DNA of 64,000 nt, from positions 1,851,001 to 1,915,000 of the forward strand of contig NZ_CP073721.1 of the NCBI RefSeq assembly GCF_025264685.1, written 5' to 3'. Numbering within the stretch: position 1 is the first letter of the stretch; each line of letters starts with the position of its first letter. A program made the position numbers and the translations under genes. Source of the stretch: Dactylosporangium roseum (GTDB lineage Bacteria > Actinomycetota > Actinomycetes > Mycobacteriales > Micromonosporaceae). The notes under the pieces were generated by a model. That model was given only the letters and a program-made list of their open reading frames with translations, made no database searches and had not been told where the DNA came from. Shown piece after piece: positions 18,432 to 26,652 of this stretch.

Positions 18432-19913
18432 TCACGGCACCGGGAAGGTCTCGACGTCGGACTCCTGCGGTGCGACCGGCACGGGCTTGTCGCGGGCCAG
18501 GCGCCGCAGCACGAAGACGGTGGCGGCGGTCAGCAGCGCGTAGACGATGAGGATGACGGCGAGCCCGACGCGCAGCCCGGGTGCGGTGTTGACGGCGTCG
18601 TGGGTGCGCAGGATGCCGTAGACGACCCAGGGCTGGCGGCCGACCTCGGTGGTGATCCAGCCGGCCTCGAGGGCGAGGACGGCGGCCGGGCCGCAGAGTC
18701 CGGCGGCGCGCAGGAACCAGCGGTTGGTGAGCCAGTCGCGGCGCCACCTCCAGATGAACCCGAACAGGACGGCGACGGCGAGCATCGCGAACCCGGCGGC
18801 GACCATGAGCTGGAACGACCAGTGGACGATGTTGACCGGCGGGCGCTGGTCGGGCGGGACGGTGTTGAGGCCGATGATCTCGGCGTCGGGGTTCCAGTGC
18901 GCCAGCAGCGACAGGGCGTTGGGGATCTCGATCGCGTAGCGCAGCTCGCCGTCGACGGCCACGCCGCCGAGGTGCAGTGGCACACCGCGCCGGGTCTCGA
19001 AGACGCCTTCCATCGCGGCGAGCTTGATCGGCTGGAATTCGGCGACGAAGTGGGCGGCCCAGTCGCCGACCACGACCTGGACCGGCGTCAGGACGGCGGC
19101 GACGGTGAACGGGACGAGGAAGCCCAGGCGGTGGTACCGGTCGGTGCGTCCGCGCAGCATGCCGACCGCGTAGACGGAGGCGATGCAGAAGCCGGTGACC
19201 ATGAACGCGGCGACCATCATGTGCACCGACTGCGGCCCGGTGGCCGGGTTGAACATGGCGGCCCACGGGTCGACCCCGACGACCCTGCCGTCGACCAGGT
19301 CGAAGCCCCGCGGCTGGTTCATCCAGGCGTTGGCGCTGACGACGAAGAAGGTGCCGGCGATGCCGGCGATGAGGATGGGCACGCCCGACCAGATGTGTAC
19401 GCGCGGGGGGAGCCGGTCCCAGCCGTAGAGGTAGATGCCGAGGAAGATCGCCTCGACGAAGAACGCGAACCCTTCGAGGGTGAACGGCAGGCCGATGACC
19501 TGGCCGTACGTCCCCATGAGCCCGGGCCAGAGCAGGCCCATCTCGAAGCTGAGAATGGTGCCGGAGACGGCGCCCACGGCGAACAGCACGCCCATGGCGC
19601 GCGCCCACCGGCGGGCGAGGAGCCGGTAGTTGAGGTCGCCGGTGCGGTGGCCGCGCCACTCCATGAACAGGGTGATGGCGGGCATGGCGACGCCGAAGCT
19701 GGCGAGGATGATGTGCCACCCGAGCGAGAACCCCATCTGGGTCCGGGCGGCGGCGAAGTCCCCCGGCGTCGCGGCCTCGGCGAGGACGCCGGGCCCCGCC
19801 AGGAACGACAGCGGCGGCAGGGCTCCGACAAGGCTTCGGAGCGGCAACCCGGAAAGGGACTCGGAAAGGGACTCGGAAAGCGATCCGGTCAGGGATGCGG
19901 ACAGGTGTTCCAC
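18432..19913 (-). CDS. cydA: Cytochrome bd ubiquinol oxidase subunit I
   Basis: 493-aa haem-binding and quinol-oxidising subunit. Likely haem ligands lie in GFSLGWHIILASFGVAMP (His about 67), GPQSVHMMVAAFMVTGF and HWSFQLMVAAGFAM (Met). The signature GWITTEVGRQPWVVYG is present, and the region between helices 6 and 7 is compact, suggesting the short Q-loop form rather than the E. coli long form. The N-terminus carries an extra 45-50 residues containing the repeat SLSESLSESLSG, encoded by three tandem copies of about 12 bp near 19855-19885. A start closer to residue 50 is possible, but no better ribosome site was found. A small membrane ORF lies 98 bp upstream on the same strand. Confidence 0.95.
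   Translation of the reverse strand: MEHLSASLTGSLSESLSESLSGLPLRSLVGALPPLSFLAGPGVLAEAATPGDFAAARTQMGFSLGWHIILASFGVAMPAITLFMEWRGHRTGDLNYRLLARRWARAMGVLFAVGAVSGTILSFEMGLLWPGLMGTYGQVIGLPFTLEGFAFFVEAIFLGIYLYGWDRLPPRVHIWSGVPILIAGIAGTFFVVSANAWMNQPRGFDLVDGRVVGVDPWAAMFNPATGPQSVHMMVAAFMVTGFCIASVYAVGMLRGRTDRYHRLGFLVPFTVAAVLTPVQVVVGDWAAHFVAEFQPIKLAAMEGVFETRRGVPLHLGGVAVDGELRYAIEIPNALSLLAHWNPDAEIIGLNTVPPDQRPPVNIVHWSFQLMVAAGFAMLAVAVLFGFIWRWRRDWLTNRWFLRAAGLCGPAAVLALEAGWITTEVGRQPWVVYGILRTHDAVNTAPGLRVGLAVILIVYALLTAATVFVLRRLARDKPVPVAPQESDVETFPVP
19855..19885. repeat. Tandem 12-bp repeat inside the cydA 5' end
   Basis: Nearly identical copies of GGGACTCGGAAA follow each other head to tail in the first 25 codons of cydA and encode repeated Leu-Ser-Glu-Ser. 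In-frame copy changes would lengthen or shorten the N-terminus without breaking the gene. Confidence 0.7.
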
Positions 19914-20011
19914 GAGGCGCCCCCCATTGACGGCGTGGTGTGCCTGGCTCCGCTTCTATCCCCGGCCGTGGGGAACATGCCTGAGGGCGCGGCGATTCCG
20001 GCGGTCCGGAG

Positions 20012-20158
20012 CTACCCCTCCGTGGGTGGCGCCGCGAAGTCGGCCAGCGCCAGCAGCAGCGTGACGACCACGAACCCGACGTAGACCAGCCGCCGCCGGA
20101 GCTTCCCGTACGCGTGCCACCAGGCGTATCCGGCCGGCGGCTCGGCCGTCATCCGCAT
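20012..20158 (-). CDS. Small single-pass membrane protein upstream of cydA
   Basis: A 48-codon ORF (46 codons from the second ATG at 20152, better spaced behind AAGGG). The product starts MRMTAEPPAGYAWW, has a basic patch YGKLRRR, then one transmembrane helix LVYVGFVVVTLLLALADFA, and ends APPTEG. The Arg-rich side followed by a hydrophobic helix suggests an N-in orientation. It is on the cydA strand, 98 bp ahead of it. Cytochrome bd complexes of proteobacteria contain one-helix subunits (CydX/CydH) of 30-40 residues; this could be an analogue, but no sequence similarity to CydX is claimed. Confidence 0.55.
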   Translation of the reverse strand: MRMTAEPPAGYAWWHAYGKLRRRLVYVGFVVVTLLLALADFAAPPTEG

Positions 20159-20256
20159 ACCCTTGTCGTCGCGCCCAGGGCCGGCGTCGCGGCCAGACCG
20201 CCGGTGCGCTCCGCGGCCACATCCACACGCACCGTCGACCGTTGCGGTCGGATGGC

Positions 20257-21606
20257 ATGATCGGCCCCGTGGGCTCCGCGTTACCCGTGGGCCGGGAGAT
20301 CCTCATCCCCGGTGAGCTGTCGGTCGCCATCGACGAGGGTGGGATCCGCACGGCGTCGGGCATGCTGCCCGCTCTGGTCTACACGACCGAGGGCCTGGAG
20401 CGGTACGGCCAGCGCGAGATGGTCTTCGCCGTAGCGCGGACCGGCGCGCCCGCGCCCGGGTATCCGCTGGCGATGGCTCGCACCGTGCACGGCTTCGCCG
20501 CCGAGGGGCGGCTCGTCGACGCCGGCGACGTCAGTGTCTTCGGCCGGCCCGGCCTCGACATCGACCACCGCGTGACCGGCTTCGTCTACGCGCAGGCACC
20601 CGCCGACCTCCAGTCCACTGTGGATCTGGCCCGTCCGCCGCTGATCGCGCTGCCGCTCCTCGACGGCGAGACGGCGGTGGTGCGGCGGTTCGGGCACGCG
20701 AGGGTCCTGTCGCTGCTCGGCGCGCAGGAGCGCTACTACCCGCACCCGTGGTGGTTCCGTCCCGGCCGCGAGCCGGTCGTCGACGACGCCGGGTTCCGCG
20801 CCGCGACCCTGCTGTCCCAGGCGCCCGCCTACAACCTGCCGTTCCTGCGGGTCGTCCACGACGGCGACCGGCTGGAGCTGTCCGTCCCCGCCGCCGAGCT
20901 GCCGTCGCTGGCGGAGGCGATGCGGGAGGCGCCGGACACCTGCGCGTACCTCCCCGGCCTGGCCGGCACCCCGAAGACGTACGTGTGGGCGCCCGGCCAG
21001 CAGGGCCCGGCCGCGATCGTCGCGCCCGGCGGCGAGCCCGCGGCGCGCCTCGGCTGCAACTTCCTGCTCGTCGTCCGCGGCAGCGTCGAGCCGACCGCCC
21101 GGCAGGTCGAGGACGGCTTCGCGGTCCTGCTCACCGGCGCGATGCACGCCCGGCTCCTCCAGGCCGTCGAGGCCGGCCGCCCGGTCGAGATCGGCCTGCC
21201 CGACGGTGCCGTCGGCGTGCTCGCGTTCCGGCTCGAGGACGCCACCCCGGCGATCGCGCCCCGCGTGGCCGCGCCGGACCCGCACGACCGCGGCCGGATC
21301 GTCCTGCTGACGAGCGAGGAGCAGCTACGCCGCTCGACGACCCCGGCCGAGCTGGGCGACTTCGTCGACCGTGCCCGGCTCGTCGTGCACCGGCTCTTCA
21401 CCGGGGTCCGGCACGCGACGGAGGAGCTGATGCTCGAGTTCCGCCTGGTGCCGTCCCGCCCGGTCTCGGTCCGCATCATGGCCCGCCCCGAGGCTCCGCC
21501 CCGTGAACTACAGGTCGTGCTGGAGCGGCAACTGGAGGCGCTGGCACCCCCGACGATCCGCTACACCGAGGTAGCCTTCCAGCTCCACCTGGAGATCCGG
21601 CGGTAG
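20257..21606 (+). CDS. Conserved hypothetical protein, 449 aa
   Basis: Soluble protein with no signal peptide or membrane segment and no motif I recognise. It starts MIGPVGSALPVGREILIPGE and has several Ala/Leu/Pro-rich blocks, including PHPWWFRPGREP near residue 165, PKTYVWAPGQQGPAAIV near 245 and PTIRYTEVAFQLHLEIRR at the end. ATG 20257 is preceded by GGATGG. Codon use is like its neighbours. It is divergent from the small ORF/cydAB unit and convergent with the GNAT gene, only 12 bp away. No function is offered. Confidence 0.8.
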   Translation: MIGPVGSALPVGREILIPGELSVAIDEGGIRTASGMLPALVYTTEGLERYGQREMVFAVARTGAPAPGYPLAMARTVHGFAAEGRLVDAGDVSVFGRPGLDIDHRVTGFVYAQAPADLQSTVDLARPPLIALPLLDGETAVVRRFGHARVLSLLGAQERYYPHPWWFRPGREPVVDDAGFRAATLLSQAPAYNLPFLRVVHDGDRLELSVPAAELPSLAEAMREAPDTCAYLPGLAGTPKTYVWAPGQQGPAAIVAPGGEPAARLGCNFLLVVRGSVEPTARQVEDGFAVLLTGAMHARLLQAVEAGRPVEIGLPDGAVGVLAFRLEDATPAIAPRVAAPDPHDRGRIVLLTSEEQLRRSTTPAELGDFVDRARLVVHRLFTGVRHATEELMLEFRLVPSRPVSVRIMARPEAPPRELQVVLERQLEALAPPTIRYTEVAFQLHLEIRR

Positions 21607-21618
21607 GCGACCCGTGTG

Positions 21619-22182
21619 CTACGAGGCCGGGCTGCGCAGGCGGTAGAGCACGTGCGGTGCCAGCGGGTGGCCGGCGTCGAGGCTCGGGTGGACGAAGTCG
21701 TCGGCGGGGTCGTACGTCATGCCGATCCGGCGCATCACCGCCTGTGACGGCGTGTTGGTGACGGTGGTCATCGACACGATCTCGTCCATCCCGGCGCCGC
21801 CCGGCCCGCCGTCCACACCGCTGCCGGCGGGCCGGAAGGCGAAGTCGCGGGCCGCGACCGCCGCCTCGGTCGCGTATCCCTTGCCCCAGGCCCGCCGGGC
21901 CAGCCGCCAGCCGATCTCCAGCGCCGGAGCCCACGGTGTGTCGATCCGCTGCCAGCTCAGCCCGACGAACCCGATGAACGGGTCGTCGGCCGTGGAGACG
22001 GCCCACAGCCCGTAGCCGTACTCGTCGAACTGCCGCTCGATCCGGTCCACGAGCGCATCGCTCTCAGCGCGGGTCAGGGTCCGCGGGAAGTACCGCATCA
22101 CCCCGGGATCCGCGTTCATCGCCGCGAACGGCGTGCGGTCCTCGTCGGTCCACCGGCGGAGCAGGAGCCTCTCGGTACGCAT
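21619..22182 (-). CDS. GNAT-family N-acetyltransferase (RimJ/RimL-like)
   Basis: 187-aa acyltransferase of the RimJ/RimL-like GNAT group. Visible features: N-terminal MRTERLLLRRWTDEDRTPFA, GYGLWAV, FIGFVGLSW, the acetyl-CoA pyrophosphate loop region RRAWGKGYATEAAVAARDFAF and TNTPSQAVMRRIGMTY. Members acetylate protein N-termini, antibiotics or metabolites; the substrate is unknown. A Gly-rich insert (GSGVDGGPGGAG) follows the acetyl-CoA motif. ATG 22182 starts exactly at the family N-terminus. It follows curA on the same strand with about 50 bp between. Confidence 0.9.
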   Translation of the reverse strand: MRTERLLLRRWTDEDRTPFAAMNADPGVMRYFPRTLTRAESDALVDRIERQFDEYGYGLWAVSTADDPFIGFVGLSWQRIDTPWAPALEIGWRLARRAWGKGYATEAAVAARDFAFRPAGSGVDGGPGGAGMDEIVSMTTVTNTPSQAVMRRIGMTYDPADDFVHPSLDAGHPLAPHVLYRLRSPAS

Positions 22183-22231
22183 CCCGCCAGCCTGCCAAAC
22201 GGGCGCCGGACCGTCACCTCGGTCCGTCACC

Positions 22232-23272
22232 TCAGACCGGTTCGCCCGGGTCGGCCAGGCGGACGATCATCTTGCCGACGTTCTCGCCGCGCAGCATGCC
22301 CAGGAACGCGTCGACGGCGTGGCCGATGCCGTCGACGAACGTCTCGGACACCTTGACCTTGCCCTCCCGCAGCCAGCCGCTCATCTCCTCGACGAACGCC
22401 TGCCGCCGGTCCCAGTGGTCCATGACGAGGAACCCGAGCAGGCTCACCCGCTTGCTGATCAGCAGGCTGAGGTTGCGGATGCCGTACGGCTCGGGGCTGT
22501 TGTACTGCGAGATCGCGCCGCAGACCGCAACCCGCCCGTGCAGGTTCATCCGGAACAGTGCCGCCTCCAGTTGCTCGCCGCCGACGTTGTCGAAGTAGAC
22601 GTCGATGCCGTCCGGGGTGAGCTGCTTGAGCTGGGTGCGGATCGGGCCCTCCTTGTAGTTGAAGGCGCCGTCGAAGCCGAGATCGTCGACGAGGTACCGC
22701 ACCTTCTCCGGCGATCCGGCGCTGCCGATGACCGTCCGGGCGCCGCGCAGCCGGGCGATCTGCCCCGCGAGTGAGCCGACTGCCCCCGCCGCGCCGGAGA
22801 CGAACACGTTCTCGTCGGGTCGCATGTGCGCCACGTCGAGCAGCCCCGCGTAGGCGGTGAGGCCCGGCATGCCGAGCACGCCGAGGTACGCGGAGGCGGG
22901 CGCGATCGTCGTGTCCACGACCCGGGTGTGCCCGGCGTCGAGCACCGCGTACTCCCGCCAGCCGAGCCCGTGCAGAACGCTCGCGCCGACCGGCACGTCC
23001 GGGCTCTCCGACGCGACGACGGTCCCGACCGCGCCGCCGTCGAGCGGCCGGTCGAGCTGGAAGGGCGCCACGTACGACGGCACGTCGTTCATCCGGCCGC
23101 GCATCGCCGGGTCGACCGACATGACCTCGTTGCGGACCACGACCTGCCCGGGGCCGGGCGCCGGGACGGCCTCCTCGACGAGCCGGAAGTCCTCGGGCGA
23201 CGGGAAGCCGGTCGGCCGGGCCGCGAGCTGCCAGACCCGGTTGACCCCGCTGCTCACACCGCCGGCACTCAT
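22232..23272 (-). CDS. NADP-dependent medium-chain oxidoreductase (CurA/leukotriene B4 dehydrogenase type)
   Basis: 346-aa zinc-independent medium-chain dehydrogenase/reductase that uses NADPH to reduce alpha,beta-unsaturated carbonyls. Motifs: DPAMRGRMNDVPSYVAPF, LGMPGLTAYAGLLD, the nucleotide site VSGAAGAVGSLAGQIA, and YFDNVGGEQLEAALFRMN. The zinc-binding cysteines of alcohol dehydrogenases are absent. ATG 23272 matches the family start. It lies in a minus-strand pair with the GNAT gene. The physiological substrate is unknown. Confidence 0.9.
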   Translation of the reverse strand: MSAGGVSSGVNRVWQLAARPTGFPSPEDFRLVEEAVPAPGPGQVVVRNEVMSVDPAMRGRMNDVPSYVAPFQLDRPLDGGAVGTVVASESPDVPVGASVLHGLGWREYAVLDAGHTRVVDTTIAPASAYLGVLGMPGLTAYAGLLDVAHMRPDENVFVSGAAGAVGSLAGQIARLRGARTVIGSAGSPEKVRYLVDDLGFDGAFNYKEGPIRTQLKQLTPDGIDVYFDNVGGEQLEAALFRMNLHGRVAVCGAISQYNSPEPYGIRNLSLLISKRVSLLGFLVMDHWDRRQAFVEEMSGWLREGKVKVSETFVDGIGHAVDAFLGMLRGENVGKMIVRLADPGEPV

Positions 23273-23493
23273 ACCACGTCCGGGGTGACCGCACGCATGG
23301 CCGAACACAGGGCGAAGCAGACCTGCCGGTCCAGCGGGAGCGCACTCACCCGGCAACGGTAGCGCGCGATTCAGTCGTGCGCGATCGAACCGTGGGTCTC
23401 CTCACCGGGGAGCTCGGGATCCACGCGCGGAACCGCGGAACGGGCCGGAGGCCGCCGGGTGCGGCGCCGGCCCACCCACGGCATACTCACCCG

Positions 23494-24114
23494 GTGCGCA
23501 GGGATTTCGTGGCACCGTTCGCGCTGTGGTCCGCTGCCACCGCCCCGGTCCTGCTGATCGGCGGCTGGACCGCCGCCGCGGCCCTGCAACCCACCGGCAC
23601 CGGCGAGACCGGGCGGTACGACTCCCTCCACGACACGATCAGCGCTCTCGCCGGGCAGGGTGCCGCGTACCGCTGGGTGATGACGGTCGCGCTGCTCGGC
23701 GTCGGGCTCTGCCACTGCGTCACCGCCCGCGGCCTGCGCCCGCTCGCCACCGCGGCCCGGGTCATGCTGGGCGCCGGGGGCGTCGCCACGATGCTGGTCG
23801 CCGCGTTGCCCGTGCCGTCGACCGGCGAGTCGGGAGCCCACCAGACCGCCGCCACGTTCGCCTTCGCCTGCCTCGCCCTGTGGCCGGCGCTGTGGCGCCG
23901 TCCCGGCGGCGGCCCGGTCCAGCCGTCGGCGCCGGTCATGCTCGGCGGCGCGCTCCTGCTCGTCGTCCTCGTGTTCGGCTTCGCGATCGCGCTCGGCACC
24001 GGAACCCTGGTCGGCCTGGCCGAGCGCATCGCGTCCGGTGCCGAGGTCACCTGGCCGCTCGTCACCGTGCTCCTGCTGCGCCGCCACGCCGGCCAGCCCG
24101 CCGTCATTCCCTGA
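23494..24114 (+). CDS. DUF998 family membrane protein
   Basis: 206-aa protein with about six transmembrane helices. The DUF998 pattern is recognisable: an N-terminal helix ending in a tripeptide-rich loop, RYDSLHDTISALAGQGAAY (typical Asp/His/Ser loop), GLCHCVTARGLRP and PVPSTGESGAHQTAA. The function of the family is unknown. GTG 23494 gives VRRDFVAPFALW; the longer frame upstream is Arg/Pro-rich and lacks a ribosome site. Confidence 0.82.
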   Translation: MRRDFVAPFALWSAATAPVLLIGGWTAAAALQPTGTGETGRYDSLHDTISALAGQGAAYRWVMTVALLGVGLCHCVTARGLRPLATAARVMLGAGGVATMLVAALPVPSTGESGAHQTAATFAFACLALWPALWRRPGGGPVQPSAPVMLGGALLLVVLVFGFAIALGTGTLVGLAERIASGAEVTWPLVTVLLLRRHAGQPAVIP

Positions 24115-24176
24115 CGGCGGCGCGTGTGTCCCGCACCGCCCGGCCCCGGCGATGACCCAGGGGCTAGGGTCGATCG

Positions 24177-24653
24177 GTGACGACCACCAGTTGGCGGCAC
24201 CTGCCGCCACCCGCCCGGGCCATCGCGACCGCCGCCACCGCCGCCGTCGACGCGACCCGTGAGCGCGACAAGGACGCGTTCGAGGCGGCCGCCGAGCAAC
24301 TCGGCGCGCTCGACGCGGAGCAGGTCGGCCTGGTCCTCGGCATAGTGGTCCGGAGTCTGCTGGAAGACCTCCACCCGGACGGCCTCGACGGTGACGACAT
24401 CCGCGCCGCGCTCGAGCGGGCGGTCCGCTCCGCCGGCGAGTGGCAGGACGTCGACCCGCAGGTCATGGTCGTGCTGCTGGTCGGCGCGCTCGGCGTCCAC
24501 GAGCAGGGTGACGACGATCAGCGCCCGTCGCCGTGGGCCCTGGCCAGGCACGCGCCGCTGCTCGTCGCGGAGCTGCTGGGCGCCCGCTCCTTCGCCACCT
24601 ACCTCGGCAACGCCTTCACCGAGATCGAGCGCTCCCAGATCCACGACATCTAG
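24177..24653 (+). CDS. Conserved hypothetical protein, 158 aa
   Basis: Mostly helical, acidic protein with no signal peptide or membrane helix: MTTTSWRHLPPPARAIATAA, DKDAFEAAAEQLGALDAEQV, VVRSLLEDLHPDGLDGDDI, and a C-terminal LLGARSFATYLGNAFTEIER. No domain is recognised. GTG 24177 is the first plausible start. It is convergent with the 125-aa gene, 11 bp away. Confidence 0.72.
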   Translation: MTTTSWRHLPPPARAIATAATAAVDATRERDKDAFEAAAEQLGALDAEQVGLVLGIVVRSLLEDLHPDGLDGDDIRAALERAVRSAGEWQDVDPQVMVVLLVGALGVHEQGDDDQRPSPWALARHAPLLVAELLGARSFATYLGNAFTEIERSQIHDI

Positions 24654-24664
24654 GACGTCCGGCC

Positions 24665-25042
24665 CTAGCGCCTGAACCCCTCGCGGAACCGCCGGAAGAA
24701 CCCGCCCTCCCGCGGCAACGGCGGACCGGCCGGCGGCGCCGCCGTCCGCTGCCGGGCGATCGGCCGGTCGTAGTCGGTCCGCGCGATCGCGTCGACGATC
24801 TGCGCCTCCGTGAAGTGTTCCGACCCCTCGATCATCGGCACGAAGCCGACCAGCATGCCGTCGCGCATCACCTGCGCCTCCAACCCCGCAGTGCCGTCGG
24901 TGTCCCACACCGCGACGCGGCCGTCGAACAGCGTCACCCGTACGCCGAACTGGGACAGCCCGGCCCTGGCCAGCTCCAGGTGGGCGGGCACGCCACGCTC
25001 GCGCAGCGCATCGACCACTCTGCGCGCCTCGTTCTCGTCCAT
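24665..25042 (-). CDS. Hypothetical protein, 125 aa
   Basis: Soluble alpha/beta protein: MDENEARRVVDALRERGVPA, FGVRVTLFDGRVAVWDTDG, GMLVGFVPMIEGSEHFTEAQ and a basic tail REGGFFRRFREGFRR that may contact nucleic acid or membrane (speculative). No known domain is recognised. Start at ATG 25042. It is divergent from the truncated antiporter gene. Confidence 0.75.
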   Translation of the reverse strand: MDENEARRVVDALRERGVPAHLELARAGLSQFGVRVTLFDGRVAVWDTDGTAGLEAQVMRDGMLVGFVPMIEGSEHFTEAQIVDAIARTDYDRPIARQRTAAPPAGPPLPREGGFFRRFREGFRR

Positions 25043-25111
25043 GGGGGAAAGCTAGCTCGGATCCCTGTGAGCCGGCTGTCACCGCCCTGTCCGCAACCTA
25101 CGCTCGGGATT

Positions 25112-25555
25112 GTGGCTCTCCGCGCCTGGCCGGTCGCTCGGCTGCTGTTGAGGTGGCCGATCGTGGTCCCGCTGGCGGCCACCGTGGTCCTCCTGGCGAC
25201 GTGGGGCCGCAAGCCGCGCGGCATGGTGCTCACCCTCGTCGCCGTCGTGCTGGTCGCCGCGGTCGTGGCCGCCGTGCACCACGCGGAGGTGGTGGCGCAC
25301 CGGGTCGGCGAGCCGTTCGGCACGCTGATCCTCGCGGTCGCGGTCACCGTGATCGAGGTCGGCCTGATCCTGATGCTCATGACGACGCCGGGCCGCCCGG
25401 CGGACACCCTCGCCCGCGACACGGTCTACTCCGCGTTCATGATCGTGTGCAACGGGGTGCTCGGCCTGTGTCTGCACGGCCGGGCCACCCTGCTCCAGGG
25501 CACCGTCCATCTGGTCATCTTCGGCGCGTTCGTCTTCCTGGCCTTCAGCCCTTGA
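25112..25555 (+). pseudogene. ChaA-type cation/proton antiporter with the central part deleted
   Basis: 147-aa reading frame beginning VALRAWPVARLLLRWPIVVP. The first 115 residues match the N-terminal part of ChaA-like calcium(sodium)/proton exchangers, including the helix AEVVAHRVGEPFGTLILAV followed by TVIEVGLILMLM with its acidic Glu, and ARDTVYSAFMIVCNGVLGLCL. The frame then passes straight into LHGRATLLQGTVHLVIFGAF, which belongs to the extreme C-terminus of the family. About 200 residues of a normal 350-370 aa carrier, including the second acidic repeat, are absent. The deletion is in frame, so a short protein could still be made, but transport is unlikely. Confidence 0.75.
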
Positions 25556-25645
25556 CAGGTCCGTGGCGAGGCTCGGGCGTTCGCGGCGCCGCCGCCCTCC
25601 CGGCGCGGACCCGCTCGGCTCGGGGGTCACCTCCGGGAAGCGAGA

Positions 25646-25681
25646 CGGCGGGGCCGGCGCCGACCGGCGCCGGCCCCGCCG
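25646..25681. terminator. Perfect 16-bp GC hairpin between convergent genes
   Basis: Stem 25646-25661 pairs perfectly with 25666-25681 around the loop GACC. It lies between the ends of the antiporter remnant (+) and the 69-aa gene (-), so it can act on both. There is no T-run, as is common for actinobacterial terminators. Confidence 0.75.
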
Positions 25682-25700
25682 CGGGGAGGAGGCGAGTGCG

Positions 25701-25910
25701 CTACTTGGAAGGCTCGGGAAGATCGCAATTGATCTTGGGGTTGACTCCGACGTAGTTCAGCGGACCGGCGATGATCGTGACGACGATCGTTCCGGCCTTC
25801 GCGCAGTTGGTTTCTTCGCTGTTGAAGTATCCGCGCTGGCCGGCCGCGATGACCCCGATGATCAGCCAGATGACGAGGATGACCCCGCCGATCGAGGACC
25901 CTCTGCCCAC
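25701..25910 (-). CDS. Small membrane protein, 69 aa
   Basis: GTG 25910 has GGAGG seven to eight bases upstream. The product starts VGRGSSIGGVILVIWLIIGV, giving one N-terminal membrane helix, followed by AAGQRGYFNSEETNCAKAG, a second hydrophobic stretch TIVVTIIAGPLNYVGV, and ends NPKINCDLPEPSK. Two Cys residues lie on the same side after the first helix and could form a disulphide outside the cell. Similar small proteins occur in actinomycete genomes without a known role. A larger in-frame extension to 26210 is not supported. Confidence 0.75.
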   Translation of the reverse strand: MGRGSSIGGVILVIWLIIGVIAAGQRGYFNSEETNCAKAGTIVVTIIAGPLNYVGVNPKINCDLPEPSK

Positions 25911-26184
25911 AGCTTGCCTCCTTCGTCCGCTCGGTCTGCACTGCCCGGCCGGCCCCGGTTCGGCCGACATCGAATCGACGGTTGGATACCCCGGAGCCCG
26001 CAACGGGCAAACGTGGCACCCGCCTCCCGCTGACGTCACGGGACCGCCGACGGTGGCGAGTGACGCGGATCGCTTTTGCTGTCGGCTTGGCAGCAAAGGG
26101 GGAGTGCGGCGGGGCCCCGACCCCATACCGTTCCTGATCGTTACAGCACACCGAACACCCGAATGCGATTGGGGCACCACCGAT

Positions 26185-26580
26185 ATGAGCGACGAATACT
26201 CCGGCTTCACCGCGGACGTCGACGGCGACGGCGTCGAGGACCCGGCCGAGATCTACACCCTCGACGACGGCAGCAACGTGATCGTCGCCGACACCGACGG
26301 TGACGGCGAGGCCGACTACGCCGCGCTGGACTCCGACGGCGACGGCCGGTACGAGCTGGCCTACGACGCGAACACTGGCGAGACGATCGACCTGACGTCC
26401 GACGAACTCGCCGGCTACGGCGCCGACTACGACGGCTCCGGCGGCAACCTCGACGGCGACGTCGTGACCGCCGACCCCACCACGACCGGCGACAGCGGCT
26501 CCTACTACGACGCGGCCGCGGTCTCCGACATGTTGGCCATGCAGCACGAAACCTCGATGGCCGTCATCGACAACATCTAG
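26185..26580 (+). CDS. Acidic Asp-rich repeat protein with calcium-loop-like motifs
   Basis: 131-aa, extremely acidic protein. DxDxDG loops recur: DVDGDGVEDPAEIY, DTDGDGEADYAALD, DSDGDGRYELAYD, and a weaker DYDGSGGNLDGD. These match the calcium-binding loops of dockerin, thrombospondin type 3 or EF-hand-like repeats. No signal peptide or membrane helix is visible, so a cytoplasmic or non-classically released protein is implied. The C-terminus is YYDAAAVSDMLAMQHETS followed by MAVIDNI. ATG 26185 follows a weak GGGGC region. Confidence 0.75.
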   Translation: MSDEYSGFTADVDGDGVEDPAEIYTLDDGSNVIVADTDGDGEADYAALDSDGDGRYELAYDANTGETIDLTSDELAGYGADYDGSGGNLDGDVVTADPTTTGDSGSYYDAAAVSDMLAMQHETSMAVIDNI

Positions 26581-26652
26581 GCCGGTATACATGATGCGCG
26601 GCATCCGGCGAGGGTGCCGCGCATCGCTGTCCGCACCGAGGGATCCGGCCAC

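Noticed and set aside
19855..19885. CRISPR-like repeat near the cydA start
   Set aside because: The units are 12 bp, directly tandem with no spacers, in frame within a gene.
26614..26652. Longer N-terminus for the UPF0126 protein
   Set aside because: The extension is hydrophilic and lacks a good ribosome site; kept only as an alternative start.
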